Below, one piece after another: positions 1 to 7,714 of a DNA stretch of 61,685 nucleotides. The position numbers were made by a program, and so were the translations under genes. The number at the start of each line of letters is the position of its first letter. The first letter of the stretch is position 1. The DNA lies in the NCBI GenBank assembly GCA_002825465.1, contig PJER01000014.1, forward strand, positions 1 through 61,685, written 5' to 3'. Under the pieces are notes generated by a model, which saw only the letters and a program-made list of their open reading frames with translations, was not told the origin of the DNA and ran no database searches. This DNA is from Candidatus Thorarchaeota archaeon MP8T_1. GTDB taxonomy: Archaea; Asgardarchaeota; Thorarchaeia; Thorarchaeales; Thorarchaeaceae.

Positions 1-100
1 AAGATCGAATGATTGCCTGATGTGTGCCACAACGGACACATGTTCTGCTACCTTTGCCCATTTTCTTTCGTTGACGTGTACGGTCTTTCTTTGTACTCAT
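1..100 (-). CDS. rps14: Ribosomal protein S14 (uS14), N-terminal part, cut by window edge
   Basis: This is the first 33 codons of a small-subunit zinc ribosomal protein; the rest lies outside the window. Read on the minus strand from ATG at 98-100, it gives a basic start followed by GKGSRTCVRCGTHQAIIRS. The CVRC pair is the first half of the zinc site seen in archaeal S14. It starts 11 bases after the stop of L5, which is the usual archaeal L5-S14 order. The length inside the window is short, but motif and context agree. Confidence 0.9.
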   Translation of the reverse strand, partial: MSTKKDRTRQRKKMGKGSRTCVRCGTHQAIIRS

Positions 101-111
101 TCATGATCACC

Positions 112-702
112 TCAGAACAGGTATGTCCGCTCTCGCTCCTTTTCCAATATCTCGATACCAAATTTGTTCTTCACAAACACCATGCTCTCTTCAGGAGTCA
201 GTCGGTGCTTATGTGGTACCTTTGCTTTCTGTCTACGTCGTCGCTTAATCCTGTATCCAGGTCGTTCGATGCAGACAGTGATGTTCATCCCTTGTACTCC
301 AAGTTGCGGATCGTATTTGACATCTGGAATATTGATATGTTCAGATATTCCAAATGCAAAGTTGCCATCGTCATCCCAATTCTTCAAGAGGAGTATATCG
401 TCTTTTGCCTTCATAGTTCTCCTGAGAAAGTCCTCTGCGGCCTTATTCCTGAGAGTAACTCGAACAGCAATAGGTTCTTTCTTACGAATTCCAAAATCAC
501 GTACAGTCTGACGTGCTTTGGACTGAACTGGAGTCTGTCCTGTAAGCTGTTCTAGGATTGTAGATGCCCTGTTCAGATCATCACCGCCACCTGTACAGAT
601 ATCCACGACAACCTTAGCAACGTAGGGTTCTCGCATAGGATATGCTTTCCAGTCCTCAAGGTAGAGCTTCTCATTTGGGATCGTTGGAACGTCGGTGCTC
701 AT
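112..702 (-). CDS. rpl5: Ribosomal protein L5 (uL5)
   Basis: Large-subunit protein that binds 5S rRNA and the central protuberance. The 196-residue protein carries the archaeal L5 pattern: PMREPYVAKVVVDICTGGG near residues 22-40, the LTGQTPVQSKARQTVRDFGIR stretch near 53-73 and FGISEHINIPDVKYDPQLG near 115-133. The C-terminus has a basic RIKRRRRQKAKVPHKHRL tail. Its start codon overlaps the last base of the S4e stop, so translation is probably coupled. S14 follows directly. Confidence 0.97.
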   Translation of the reverse strand: MSTDVPTIPNEKLYLEDWKAYPMREPYVAKVVVDICTGGGDDLNRASTILEQLTGQTPVQSKARQTVRDFGIRKKEPIAVRVTLRNKAAEDFLRRTMKAKDDILLLKNWDDDGNFAFGISEHINIPDVKYDPQLGVQGMNITVCIERPGYRIKRRRRQKAKVPHKHRLTPEESMVFVKNKFGIEILEKERERTYLF

Positions 703-1454
703 CAGGAACTACCTCCTTCAGCTTTAAGACTAACTTCAGGTTTTGATTTTCCTACAACAAACACATATTCTAAGGCAGTTTGGAATCGATTTCCTTCAGG
801 ATCTTCCATTGTGACTGTGCTAGCATGTGTTCCTACACGCTTTTCTATTGCTACAACTTTTCCTTCATTACCGATGTTCCTTCCTTGTGATACTACTGCG
901 TACACTCCCTTTTCCAGATTTACTGAATCGAGTATTTTCTGGTCAGGAATTGAAATCTTGAGAGTATCAAGCGTGTTGTACTTTGAGGGCTTTTCCCCTT
1001 CAGATAGAAGGAGTGACCGCCCATCGTGAAGACCCAACTGAACTTTTCCGCCCTTGACCATAGTCTTGCTCTCAATCTTACAGAGTTTGAATTCTGCTTC
1101 TTTGTTATCAATTTTAACTAGGCGAAGTCCACCACGTTTCTTTGGAACAAGTCTGAAACGTTCACCAGAGGTAGCAATGTCTATGACATCCATCAGACCT
1201 ACTGGGTATCTTGGATCTTTTCGAACGTGTCCATCAATTTTAATTTGACCGCTAGAGAGAATTGCTCTCACTTCACGCATATTCTCAGCATATCCTAATA
1301 TCTCTCGAAGAACAAGTGTTAATGGCAGACATTGCTCTTGAGGATGAGGACCTGGAATAATACGTGTTGTGAATTTGCCTGTTTTTCTCTTAATTGGCCA
1401 GTACTTAGGCGCAGGTAGGCGCTTCAGATGCTTCTTCTGACCTCTTCGTGTCAT
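702..1454 (-). CDS. rps4e: Ribosomal protein S4e (eS4)
   Basis: Small-subunit protein found only in archaea and eukaryotes. The 250-residue protein begins MTRRGQKKHLKRLPAPKYWP, the signature N-terminus of eS4. An S4-type RNA-binding segment follows near residues 43-85 (LREILGYAENMREVRAIL). The central S4e domain contains GRSLLLSEG, and a KOW-like segment (GRNIGNEGKVVAIEKRVG) lies near 190-210. It sits between L24 and L5, as in most archaeal spc clusters, and abuts the L24 stop. Confidence 0.97.
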   Translation of the reverse strand: MTRRGQKKHLKRLPAPKYWPIKRKTGKFTTRIIPGPHPQEQCLPLTLVLREILGYAENMREVRAILSSGQIKIDGHVRKDPRYPVGLMDVIDIATSGERFRLVPKKRGGLRLVKIDNKEAEFKLCKIESKTMVKGGKVQLGLHDGRSLLLSEGEKPSKYNTLDTLKISIPDQKILDSVNLEKGVYAVVSQGRNIGNEGKVVAIEKRVGTHASTVTMEDPEGNRFQTALEYVFVVGKSKPEVSLKAEGGSS

Positions 1455-1844
1455 TTATTCTTCACTCTCCGCGACCTTCATTACTTTGCTCTCTATGAGC
1501 TGTTTTCTTTCATCATCTAATTCAAGTTTCACAATCTGTAAGTTAGATGCATGAATAGGAATACTCACTTCTTTTCCATCAGCCTTTGTGACTGTAGCAC
1601 TATCAAGTAAGACTCGCCGGTCCTTGTAATTAACATGGGTGACTTTACCTTCTGTATCACGAAACTGACCTCGCATAATCTTGACAAGATCACCTTTCTT
1701 TACAACCAAGGATCTAAGTCCGTATTCATCTTGTAAGAACTCATCCAGCCTGCACTTGAGATGTTTCTTATTAGCGTGAACAGGTGAGTTTTTCACATTT
1801 CGGCGTTGCTTTCTCGGGGACTTTGAACTAACTTGTTTTGTCAT
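1455..1844 (-). CDS. rpl24: Ribosomal protein L24 (uL24)
   Basis: Large-subunit assembly protein near the exit tunnel. The 129-residue product shows the archaeal/eukaryal form: a basic N-terminus with SSKSPRKQRRN, then EYGLRSLVVKKGDLVKIMRG and the KOW motif (FRDTEGKVTHVNYKDRRVLL, about residues 61-80). It lies between L14 and S4e with a 12-base gap to L14 and none to S4e. Confidence 0.96.
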   Translation of the reverse strand: MTKQVSSKSPRKQRRNVKNSPVHANKKHLKCRLDEFLQDEYGLRSLVVKKGDLVKIMRGQFRDTEGKVTHVNYKDRRVLLDSATVTKADGKEVSIPIHASNLQIVKLELDDERKQLIESKVMKVAESEE

Positions 1845-1856
1845 TTCGTTTCACCT

Positions 1857-2279
1857 TCACACTATCTTTGATGCAATTGCTGCAACCCTAGGCCACTTCA
1901 GAGTGACCTCTCTTGCCATAGGTCCTCGTAGTTCTGACCCCTGAGGTTCTCCACCAGGTTTAACCAGAACAGCCGCGTTATCCTCGAATTGCATCCAAGT
2001 TCCATCAGGTCTCCTGAAAGGCTGTCTTTGTCTTACAATGACAGCTTGCAGAACTTGTTTTCTCAACTCTTGTTTTCCTTTCTTAACTGATACATTGACC
2101 AGGTCTCCAATTCCAGCTTTACCGATCTTTCTCAGTTTGCCTTTGTATCCATAGACAGTGATCAGTTGGAGTTCTTTTGCTCCAGAATTATCAGCACACA
2201 TGATGGTAGCACCAATCGGTAAACCTCTGGCAATTCGGGGTATGAATTTTCGAATTCCTCGACCCATCTTTCTTGACAT
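1857..2279 (-). CDS. rpl14: Ribosomal protein L14 (uL14)
   Basis: Large-subunit protein at the subunit interface. The 140-residue product has IARGLPIGATIMCADNSGAK (about 16-35), the standard start of the uL14 barrel, then GDLVNVSVKKGKQELRKQ and VIVRQRQPFRRPDGTWMQFE, followed by NAAVLVKPGGEPQGSELRGP. Its start is three bases from the S17 stop. Length and order are normal. Confidence 0.97.
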   Translation of the reverse strand: MSRKMGRGIRKFIPRIARGLPIGATIMCADNSGAKELQLITVYGYKGKLRKIGKAGIGDLVNVSVKKGKQELRKQVLQAVIVRQRQPFRRPDGTWMQFEDNAAVLVKPGGEPQGSELRGPMAREVTLKWPRVAAIASKIV

Positions 2280-2282
2280 TGA

Positions 2283-2648
2283 TTATTCCTCCAGTGCTCC
2301 TTTTGAGGGTGTCATAGCTACTACGACACATGTCACATTCTTGCTCAGAGGTCGACATTCGACTACTTTCACCTTATCACCAATCTTCACCTCAATGCAT
2401 GGTGGAAGATGTGCTAGTTTCCGTGATCTCCGGCGCTCATACCGAGAGTACTTCTTGATAAGACTCAAAAAGTCTTGCTGGAATACTACTGTCTTGTGCA
2501 TTCGTGTTGTAGTAACAATTCCCTCCATGACACGACCTCTTACAGGGAGGTCTCCGTGGAAGGGACAGTTAACGTCATCACATGTCTTCTCTGGTGGCTC
2601 CACATTTGGGATGCCAATGTTCCGAACCTTAGTCTTGGTTTCAGCCAT
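2283..2648 (-). CDS. rps17: Ribosomal protein S17 (uS17)
   Basis: Small-subunit protein contacting the 5' domain of 16S rRNA. The product (121 residues from this ATG) has an archaeal N-terminal extension with a C/H cluster (CDDVNCPFHGDLPVRGR), then TTTRMHKTVVFQQDF and KYSRYERRRSRKLAHLPPCI, the core of uS17. A GTG two codons upstream (2654) is also possible. I prefer ATG 2648 because a GGAG lies about nine bases before it. The region overlaps or abuts the end of rnp1. Confidence 0.95.
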   Translation of the reverse strand: MAETKTKVRNIGIPNVEPPEKTCDDVNCPFHGDLPVRGRVMEGIVTTTRMHKTVVFQQDFLSLIKKYSRYERRRSRKLAHLPPCIEVKIGDKVKVVECRPLSKNVTCVVVAMTPSKGALEE

Positions 2649-2650
2649 TC

Positions 2651-2935
2651 TCACCAGCTCCTATTGGGGCGTCTCTTCATCCTATCCTCTGGTCTTCCTC
2701 GTAGTACAGTTCCGTTAACACGGACAACTGAACCATTTGGCAGAGTGATATTGAAGATACAGACACTCTTTGGCACACGTATCTCACCATCTTTTGTATC
2801 AAGATGAATCATCTCCTTGGTTTCTCCAAGAATGAGTCCACTTCTACAGATTAAAGTTGGATCTTGTGATTCGATGATATGAGTGGTAAGACCTGTGAGT
2901 TCGTGTCTTACTATGTTCTCTGGGGCTATTCTCAT
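2651..2935 (-). CDS. rnp1: RNase P protein subunit p29 (Rnp1/Pop4)
   Basis: Protein subunit of archaeal RNase P, which trims tRNA 5' ends. The 94-residue protein shows the Sm-like barrel features of p29: NIVRHELTGLTTHII near residues 7-21, SGLILGETKEMIHLDTKDGE near 32-51 and a terminal RPEDRMKRRPNRSW. It lies between L29 and S17, its conserved place in archaeal ribosomal clusters, and overlaps L29 by four bases. Confidence 0.93.
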   Translation of the reverse strand: MRIAPENIVRHELTGLTTHIIESQDPTLICRSGLILGETKEMIHLDTKDGEIRVPKSVCIFNITLPNGSVVRVNGTVLRGRPEDRMKRRPNRSW

Positions 2936-3144
2936 TTGGATGCCTCCAGTTCTTCTTCTCGCTGAATTGTTAGGATACGCGCAATAGCCCGTCGTACATT
3001 TTGGATTCTGTACGGATTTTCTGTGCCACCACCAGTGGCCACTTCTACTCTGATGCTGGACATCTCGTCGTAGAGCTCATCAAGCTTCTTCTTACGTTCA
3101 GCAGGCGTGAGTGCTCGGATGTCCTTTGCGCTAAGACGAGCCAT
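2932..3144 (-). CDS. rpl29: Ribosomal protein L29 (uL29)
   Basis: Small helical large-subunit protein near the tunnel exit. The 70-residue product has the expected L29 pattern: ALTPAERKKKLDELYDEMSS (residues 11-30), RVEVATGGGTENPYRIQNVR (31-51) and a final helix starting RAIARIL. It overlaps rnp1 by four bases and S3 by one base, which suggests coupled translation. Confidence 0.95.
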   Translation of the reverse strand: MARLSAKDIRALTPAERKKKLDELYDEMSSIRVEVATGGGTENPYRIQNVRRAIARILTIQREEELEASK

Positions 3145-4061
3145 TACTCATCAGCCTCCTTATCCAAAGCATCAAGTTCCTCAAGGTCCTCAACAATGCT
3201 GTCCTCTACCTTCTCACTGTCTTCATGAGTGGTGGTATCTGGTTCCTCTTTTGGAACTTCAACAGGAACATCTGCAGGAGCTGGAGGATCTTCTTCATCT
3301 TCAGTGATGTCTTCTACGAGCTCAAGCCCATCAAGTTCTTCGAGCTCTCGAAGTTCGTCGATATCTGTGATTCCCTCGAGTGATTCTTCCACAACTTCTT
3401 CTTCTTCGGTAATGGTTTCCTCATCGGATTTCTTGATTAATTCTATCTCCTCTGGCTTCTTAGGCTTGGGAGGTTTAATTCTGATAACACCGGGTAACTT
3501 AGAGTCTGGTCGCATGATTCGGACTTTTATTCCAATTACTCCAGGTTTGAGAACTGCTCTGTCGTCAGCCTCATCAACAAACAGGTCAGCGGGTTCGCCG
3601 GTCTTTGCGATATTACCCTGTTTGAATTTCTGGTATCGAGCTCTTCGGCTCGAGAGTTTCCCACTAACAATAATTTCACATCCGACAGCACCAGCACGCA
3701 TGACTCTCCGTAGAATCCAATAAGCCATTCTACGGAATCGTACTCCTCGCTCTAATTGTCTTGCTAATCGGGATGCCATAACAGCTGCATCTAACCATGG
3801 ATTCTCAATTTCATTCACTTCAACCTGAACATTCTCTATACCAAATTCGTTCTCAAGAATGTAGGTAAGTTCCCTGATCTTTGAGCCCCGTCGACCAATG
3901 ACTACACCAGGTCGTGATGCATGAACAACGACTTCAGTCTTCATGGGCATCTTTCTTATCTCGACACCACCATATCCAGCAGCGTTGAGTTCCTGCCCCA
4001 AGAATTCGTCAATTGCTAACCGACGAGAATTCTGCTCGATAAAATATTTTACAGCCGACAT
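3144..4061 (-). CDS. rps3: Ribosomal protein S3 (uS3) with long acidic tail
   Basis: Small-subunit protein at the mRNA entry channel. Residues 1-100 form the N-terminal and KH domain; VVIGRRGSKIRELT is the KH GxxG loop (VIGRRGSKI). The S3 C-terminal domain follows (RRMAYWILRRVMRAGAVGCE, about 111-130, then GVIGIKVRIMRPD). From about residue 195 the protein runs into an unusually long tail of roughly 110 residues made almost only of Glu, Asp, Val, Leu and Pro. Archaeal S3 often has an acidic end, but this one is long, giving 305 residues in all. Confidence 0.97.
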   Translation of the reverse strand: MSAVKYFIEQNSRRLAIDEFLGQELNAAGYGGVEIRKMPMKTEVVVHASRPGVVIGRRGSKIRELTYILENEFGIENVQVEVNEIENPWLDAAVMASRLARQLERGVRFRRMAYWILRRVMRAGAVGCEIIVSGKLSSRRARYQKFKQGNIAKTGEPADLFVDEADDRAVLKPGVIGIKVRIMRPDSKLPGVIRIKPPKPKKPEEIELIKKSDEETITEEEEVVEESLEGITDIDELRELEELDGLELVEDITEDEEDPPAPADVPVEVPKEEPDTTTHEDSEKVEDSIVEDLEELDALDKEADE

Positions 4062-4526
4062 TTAACTAACCTCTTCTAATACAATTTCAACATGAGAGGT
4101 ATTCTCAAAGTAAGGCGTACTTCGACCAAAAGCTCTCTCGATGTATTTCTTGTAGGTCCTTCCTTGTTGAGTGACTGAATGAACAACTCTCAATCGATCA
4201 ATGTCTAGACCTTTATTGTCAGCATTTGCTTCTGCATTTCGCAGTATTTTCAGAATATGCTCTGATGCTTTGACCGGATGACCTCCAGCCGCCCACTTTT
4301 TCATTCCGGGGTGATGACCGCGTTTTTTATTGTGGCGTTTGTAGGGAATCCATGCTTTCTCTTCAATGACCTTTTCAAGGAGTTCGATGGCCTTGTCTAG
4401 CATCATTCCTCGAATCTCATTGCAGACTTCTCTGCACTGTTTTGGAGAGACCCGCATGTTCCTTCCACTTGCAATGGCTGTTCTGTCGGGGTCGATGCCT
4501 ATGATTGAATATCCATATGACGGCAT
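4062..4526 (-). CDS. rpl22: Ribosomal protein L22 (uL22)
   Basis: Large-subunit tunnel protein and first gene of the ribosomal run in this window. The 154-residue protein has RNMRVSPKQCREVCNEIRGM (about 22-41), KRGHHPGMKKWAAGGHPVKA (about 68-87) and a C-terminal beta hairpin with VTQQGRTYKKYIERAFGRST. Most archaea place S19 and L2 immediately upstream; here the next 236 bases hold no S19, so the operon appears to begin at L22. Confidence 0.96.
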   Translation of the reverse strand: MPSYGYSIIGIDPDRTAIASGRNMRVSPKQCREVCNEIRGMMLDKAIELLEKVIEEKAWIPYKRHNKKRGHHPGMKKWAAGGHPVKASEHILKILRNAEANADNKGLDIDRLRVVHSVTQQGRTYKKYIERAFGRSTPYFENTSHVEIVLEEVS

Positions 4527-4626
4527 TTTGCCTCACTTCCGCTGTAGGACTCTAGCTTACATTGACATTGTAAACTTCAGTCAGTATCGCAATCAATAAC
4601 CACTCCGGGACCTACCGGCACACGTC

Positions 4627-4721
4627 TACAGGCTGTTCTCGCGAGCAGAACTAAGATGCCTGTACTGCTTCCATCGGTTCCGAAACAGTCACGTTTCATC
4701 TGCGATTAACTCGGTTTCGGA
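4627..4721 (-). promoter_or_regulatory. Structured leader upstream of L22 operon
   Basis: The 236-base gap before L22 holds two strong inverted repeats. The first pairs TACAGGC (4627-4633) with GCCTGTA (4658-4664) and, nested inside, GTTCT (4635-4639) with AGAAC (4647-4651). The second pairs TCCGAAAC (4679-4686) with GTTTCGGA (4714-4721). A third, smaller one (TTACA/TGTAA) lies at about 4557-4573. A TATA-like TTTAAAT sits at about 4732-4739 on the minus strand, which would place transcription start near 4708 and leave a leader of about 180 nt. It could be an autoregulatory ribosomal leader or a separate small RNA; the sequence alone does not decide. Confidence 0.45.
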
Positions 4722-4762
4722 GATATTTTACATTTAAATCTATGCACATGAACGAGCTTTTG

Positions 4763-5188
4763 TTATGGATTGTCTCCGAATTCAGCCATAACGTGTTTTA
4801 GAACTGGAGTGTGAACTGAATCTTCTACTAGCTTGACTCCTGCATCAGTTAGAGTCCCTTTGATATAATGAACTCCTGCTGATTGGATGTAGACAAGTCC
4901 TTTGCCTCTAAGTTTCTTTAGACTTCCTAACACAATTTGTGTTAATTCTTCTTCTGTGACATCTAAGCCACCACCGGGAATTTGAAGTGTTTCAGTCATT
5001 TTCAATACATTTCTCATTGAACTGAGTTGACGTCGATGACTCGAATATGGATTTGAAAACATCCAAAGGAGCACGATGAGATCAACAACCTCGAGGCCAA
5101 TATCTGGATTTCTTTCAAGTGCCTTTTTGGCCACGAGTTCAACTATTGGCATTCTTATCACAAACTGGTATATTTGAAACCTATTCAA
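4763..5188 (-). CDS. Hypothetical winged-helix-like protein
   Basis: I do not recognise a named family. The 141-residue protein is helical, with TEEELTQIVLGSLKKLRGKG followed by LVYIQSAGVHYIKGTLTDAG, which reads like the recognition helix and wing of a winged helix. The start is uncertain: TTG at 5188 lies 13 bases after the upstream stop, while an ATG at 5152 is more conventional. It follows a zinc-ribbon protein on the same strand, so both may form a small operon of nucleic-acid-binding proteins. Confidence 0.7.
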   Translation of the reverse strand: MNRFQIYQFVIRMPIVELVAKKALERNPDIGLEVVDLIVLLWMFSNPYSSHRRQLSSMRNVLKMTETLQIPGGGLDVTEEELTQIVLGSLKKLRGKGLVYIQSAGVHYIKGTLTDAGVKLVEDSVHTPVLKHVMAEFGDNP

Positions 5189-5201
5189 TGAATCGTATTT
5201 T

Positions 5202-5915
5202 TCATATTAAACAGACACTACTTGCATCGGGTTGATAGATGTCACCATTACGCATGAGTCGTTCAAGTGAGCTGTCAACTGAAGATTCTGAGATTCCTCT
5301 CTTGTTGAAGTATTTAACAATCACATCTACCTTTACAGGACCTGCCTTCTGTTTCAATAAATCCAATATCTCGGAGGTGACGTCTTTCGTTATAAGCTGA
5401 GTAGTTGATTCTAAATCATCTATTGCTACTAATTGAACTGTCCATGGCCGAGGAAAGATTAAAGCTCCGTTATTTGATAGACTCTCTATCTGTTTTTCAA
5501 CCCAGCCCCAAGAGAGACCATCATCGGTTGTCAAGGTTTCCAGTTCATCTAGAGTGCAAGGTGATTCTTTTGCTGCCTTATTTAAAATTGTCAGCAATCT
5601 TCTCCGTTTCCCCTCAGGAATTGGTTGATCCCCTTTACTTGTGATGTCAGCTCGTTTAACTGATTCTTTTGGTAGTAGTGCTTTAATTCGCTCCCGAGAC
5701 TTCTCTACTGCAGCTTTGAATTCATCACCTCCCTTTGATGCATTGAATTCTTTGACCGCAGCTGAGGCTTGTTCAGGAGAATCAAACAATGCGAGATTGG
5801 CTTTTGTTATGTCGATAATGCTCCCACAATAACTACATCGTCTATGTTTCTGACCTGCAGGAGCATTTGTAAACCCTCTACATTTGGAACACATGAATAC
5901 TAAGAACTGCTTCAC
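5202..5915 (-). CDS. Zinc-ribbon and winged-helix protein, function unknown
   Basis: The 237-residue protein opens with a zinc ribbon (CSKCRGFTNAPAGQKHRRCS, ending in CSYCG, residues 9-31), as in archaeal DUF1922-type proteins. A charged helical middle follows (AAVKEFNASKGGDEFKAAVE), then two likely winged helices: one near 130-170 (CTLDELETLTTDDGLSWGWV) and one at the C-terminus (VKVDVIVKYFNKRGISESSV). DNA or RNA binding is inferred from this layout. The start is GTG at 5913-5915. It leads the 4763-5188 gene with a 13-base gap. Confidence 0.75.
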   Translation of the reverse strand: MKQFLVFMCSKCRGFTNAPAGQKHRRCSYCGSIIDITKANLALFDSPEQASAAVKEFNASKGGDEFKAAVEKSRERIKALLPKESVKRADITSKGDQPIPEGKRRRLLTILNKAAKESPCTLDELETLTTDDGLSWGWVEKQIESLSNNGALIFPRPWTVQLVAIDDLESTTQLITKDVTSEILDLLKQKAGPVKVDVIVKYFNKRGISESSVDSSLERLMRNGDIYQPDASSVCLI

Positions 5916-6079
5916 AACAATACCTCGACTTCATTAGTCTACTACTGCAATGAGTATTTAATCGTGTAGGGTTTTATTCCCACGCATTCACTCTATTGAA
6001 TTATTCATTTATTCATCACTGGTCAGACACATAACATTTTATGTTGCTCCCGAATAGCTCGAAAACAGGGAATGGAAGA

Positions 6080-6304
6080 ATGGCAAAGAAAGCAAAGCAA
6101 ATTGACATTGATCCTAAGATGTGCAAGGGATGTCATATTTGTATCTCTGTCTGTCCGCATGGCGTATTAGAGAAAGCAGAAGTAGTTGATAATCGAGGTT
6201 TCTATTTGCCAGTTGTAATAAATCTAGATGCCTGTAAGGTCTGTCGTTTGTGCGAAATGGAATGCCCAGATTTTGCCATTTCTGTAATGGAAGAAGAGAG
6301 CTAA
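6080..6304 (+). CDS. Two-cluster 4Fe-4S ferredoxin
   Basis: The 74-residue protein has two 4Fe-4S motifs, CKGCHICISVCP and CKVCRLCEMECP, each of the CxxCxxCxxxCP type. Such proteins carry electrons in the cytoplasm, or act as delta subunits of 2-oxoacid:ferredoxin oxidoreductases; the spacing (DIDPKMCKGCHICISVCPHG) resembles the KorD/VorD delta subunit. No other oxidoreductase subunit is adjacent, so it may act alone. An upstream in-frame ATG at 6041 would add 13 residues. ATG 6080 is preferred because the ferredoxin fold starts there and GGAA precedes it. Confidence 0.88.
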   Translation: MAKKAKQIDIDPKMCKGCHICISVCPHGVLEKAEVVDNRGFYLPVVINLDACKVCRLCEMECPDFAISVMEEES

Positions 6305-6371
6305 TCTAATCTCCAAGGCGTTAGTTTTTCTCATATCTAACGAGATACAAGTTCATAATAATACATGGAGT

Positions 6372-6381
6372 GATATATAAT
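6372..6381 (+). promoter_or_regulatory. TATA box for gene at 6418
   Basis: GATATATAAT lies about 45 bases before the GTG start at 6418. An archaeal start site would fall near 6398-6402. It separates this gene from the ferredoxin upstream. Confidence 0.45.
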
Positions 6382-6417
6382 TAGAAGCTCATCTAAAGAG
6401 TCTAGAAGGTGTAACTA

Positions 6418-6975
6418 GTGTCGAATCCAGATGTACAAGTTCTTCTAAAGATAAGAACAGAATTGAACGCGGAGATTGATAGACTGAAAGATATGATTGC
6501 CAGATTGGAAGAACATGTCGGAGAACTTGATGCACAAATTGCGAGGGGTAGTTTTGTTACAGCTGATGCTGCAACCCCAAGTAGAGAGACCCCTGCACCA
6601 TCGCCAACTACAGAAACCGAGGAAGTCCAAACCAGCACAATCACGAATAAAGCAGGAAATCTAGAGCTTGCTATAGTAGAGATAGTCGAAAATTCGATGA
6701 GAATCATACCCGCTGAACATGCTGTTTATGATATCACTCGTGGTGCATTTGCTCGTTTCTTTCTTGAACGGATACTAGGAAAATTCCAGCAGGATGATAG
6801 ACATCGAGTAGAGAGTGGAGATATTGAATGGGATGATGCATTTGATTTTGAAGTCAAAGCAGAGGACAATATCCTAGATGAGATGATAATTCGCAATATC
6901 GGAGATGAGGCTAAGCTAAAAGAGATTCAAAATGCGCTCCGATGGGCGCTTGAAAAGACATACAGTGCGCGATGA
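6418..6975 (+). CDS. Coiled-coil protein, function unknown
   Basis: I do not recognise this 185-residue protein. Residues 5-45 form a coiled coil (IRTELNAEIDRLKDMIARLE), a Thr/Pro/Glu linker follows (about 50-78), and the C-terminal half is a helical domain with RIIPAEHAVYDITRGAFARF. The last part is acidic (ESGDIEWDDAFDFEVKAEDN). The start is GTG. The coiled coil suggests self-association or scaffolding; that is inference. The next gene on the same strand is also unknown. Confidence 0.75.
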   Translation: MSNPDVQVLLKIRTELNAEIDRLKDMIARLEEHVGELDAQIARGSFVTADAATPSRETPAPSPTTETEEVQTSTITNKAGNLELAIVEIVENSMRIIPAEHAVYDITRGAFARFFLERILGKFQQDDRHRVESGDIEWDDAFDFEVKAEDNILDEMIIRNIGDEAKLKEIQNALRWALEKTYSAR

Positions 6976-7091
6976 GGGCTTTGTGGCGCCATAGGAACTT
7001 ACCCCACTTTCCATTGCAAAAGAATATAACATAGATTCAGTCTCTCTAGGAAGAGGCTCATTGAGCATAAGTCCGGAGAGGAGCAGACCAG

Positions 7092-7706
7092 ATGGTATCA
7101 CGTCATGAGCAAGAAGACTTGGCTGTTAATCCTCAGGTGATTGTATCGATGGTGCTTAATGCGCATGAATTTTACCAAGAGAAAAAGATTGAATCAAGAT
7201 ACGAAAGAATGGCACTCGATCTTGTAAGACGATTCGTATCACAAGAGGGAGTTCCCAGAGAAGAAGATCCGTTCTATGCAGCTGCACTCTATATTGTAAC
7301 GAGACACCCTTGGAGTTATCCAAATCCACTCACAAAGTCAGCTTTTGCTACCAAATTGGTAATGAAGGAATCAAGTCTTGAGTGGTATACAGAAAGTATC
7401 TGTGAAAAATTAGGATTTTCAGTCCTCCATGATAACACACAGCTTCCCTTCTTTATGGACCCAAAAGGCACTATTGCCAGTGTTGTAGATTCGGTTGTGC
7501 GTACAAGTGTGGGTGAAGAAGTGGTAAGTAGTATTATCAATAGAAATGTTGCAGCTCCCGAATATCTTGCTGAAAAGATCGTGGACCAACTCTGCAATGT
7601 TGTAAAGATAATCCCAACAGTATTCCAACAGGAACTCTATAATCTCGTTCGTCGAAAGATCGAGGTTGAGAGTAAACAACTCTCGGACCAGATCAGTCGA
7701 CGTTAA
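7092..7706 (+). CDS. Helical protein, possibly cyclin-like fold, function unknown
   Basis: The 204-residue protein is all-helical by composition. Residues 60-100 (FYAAALYIVTRHPWSYPNPL) and the following helix recall the helix spacing of cyclin-type repeats found in TFB, but no clear TFB motif is present. A good ribosome binding site (GGAGAGG) lies before ATG 7092. It converges with the DUF211 gene at 7715. No function is assigned. Confidence 0.7.
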   Translation: MVSRHEQEDLAVNPQVIVSMVLNAHEFYQEKKIESRYERMALDLVRRFVSQEGVPREEDPFYAAALYIVTRHPWSYPNPLTKSAFATKLVMKESSLEWYTESICEKLGFSVLHDNTQLPFFMDPKGTIASVVDSVVRTSVGEEVVSSIINRNVAAPEYLAEKIVDQLCNVVKIIPTVFQQELYNLVRRKIEVESKQLSDQISRR

Positions 7707-7714
7707 CGACACTA

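Noticed and set aside
3229..3723. Serine-rich plus-strand frame across S3
   Set aside because: It is the mirror of the acidic S3 tail; the minus-strand gene is certain.
4527..4762. tRNA or H/ACA guide RNA in the L22 leader
   Set aside because: No TTCRANY T-loop, no anticodon arm and no ACA box at the right distance were found on either strand.
7092..7706. A third TFB
   Set aside because: No zinc ribbon and no recognition-helix motif; only vague helix spacing is similar.
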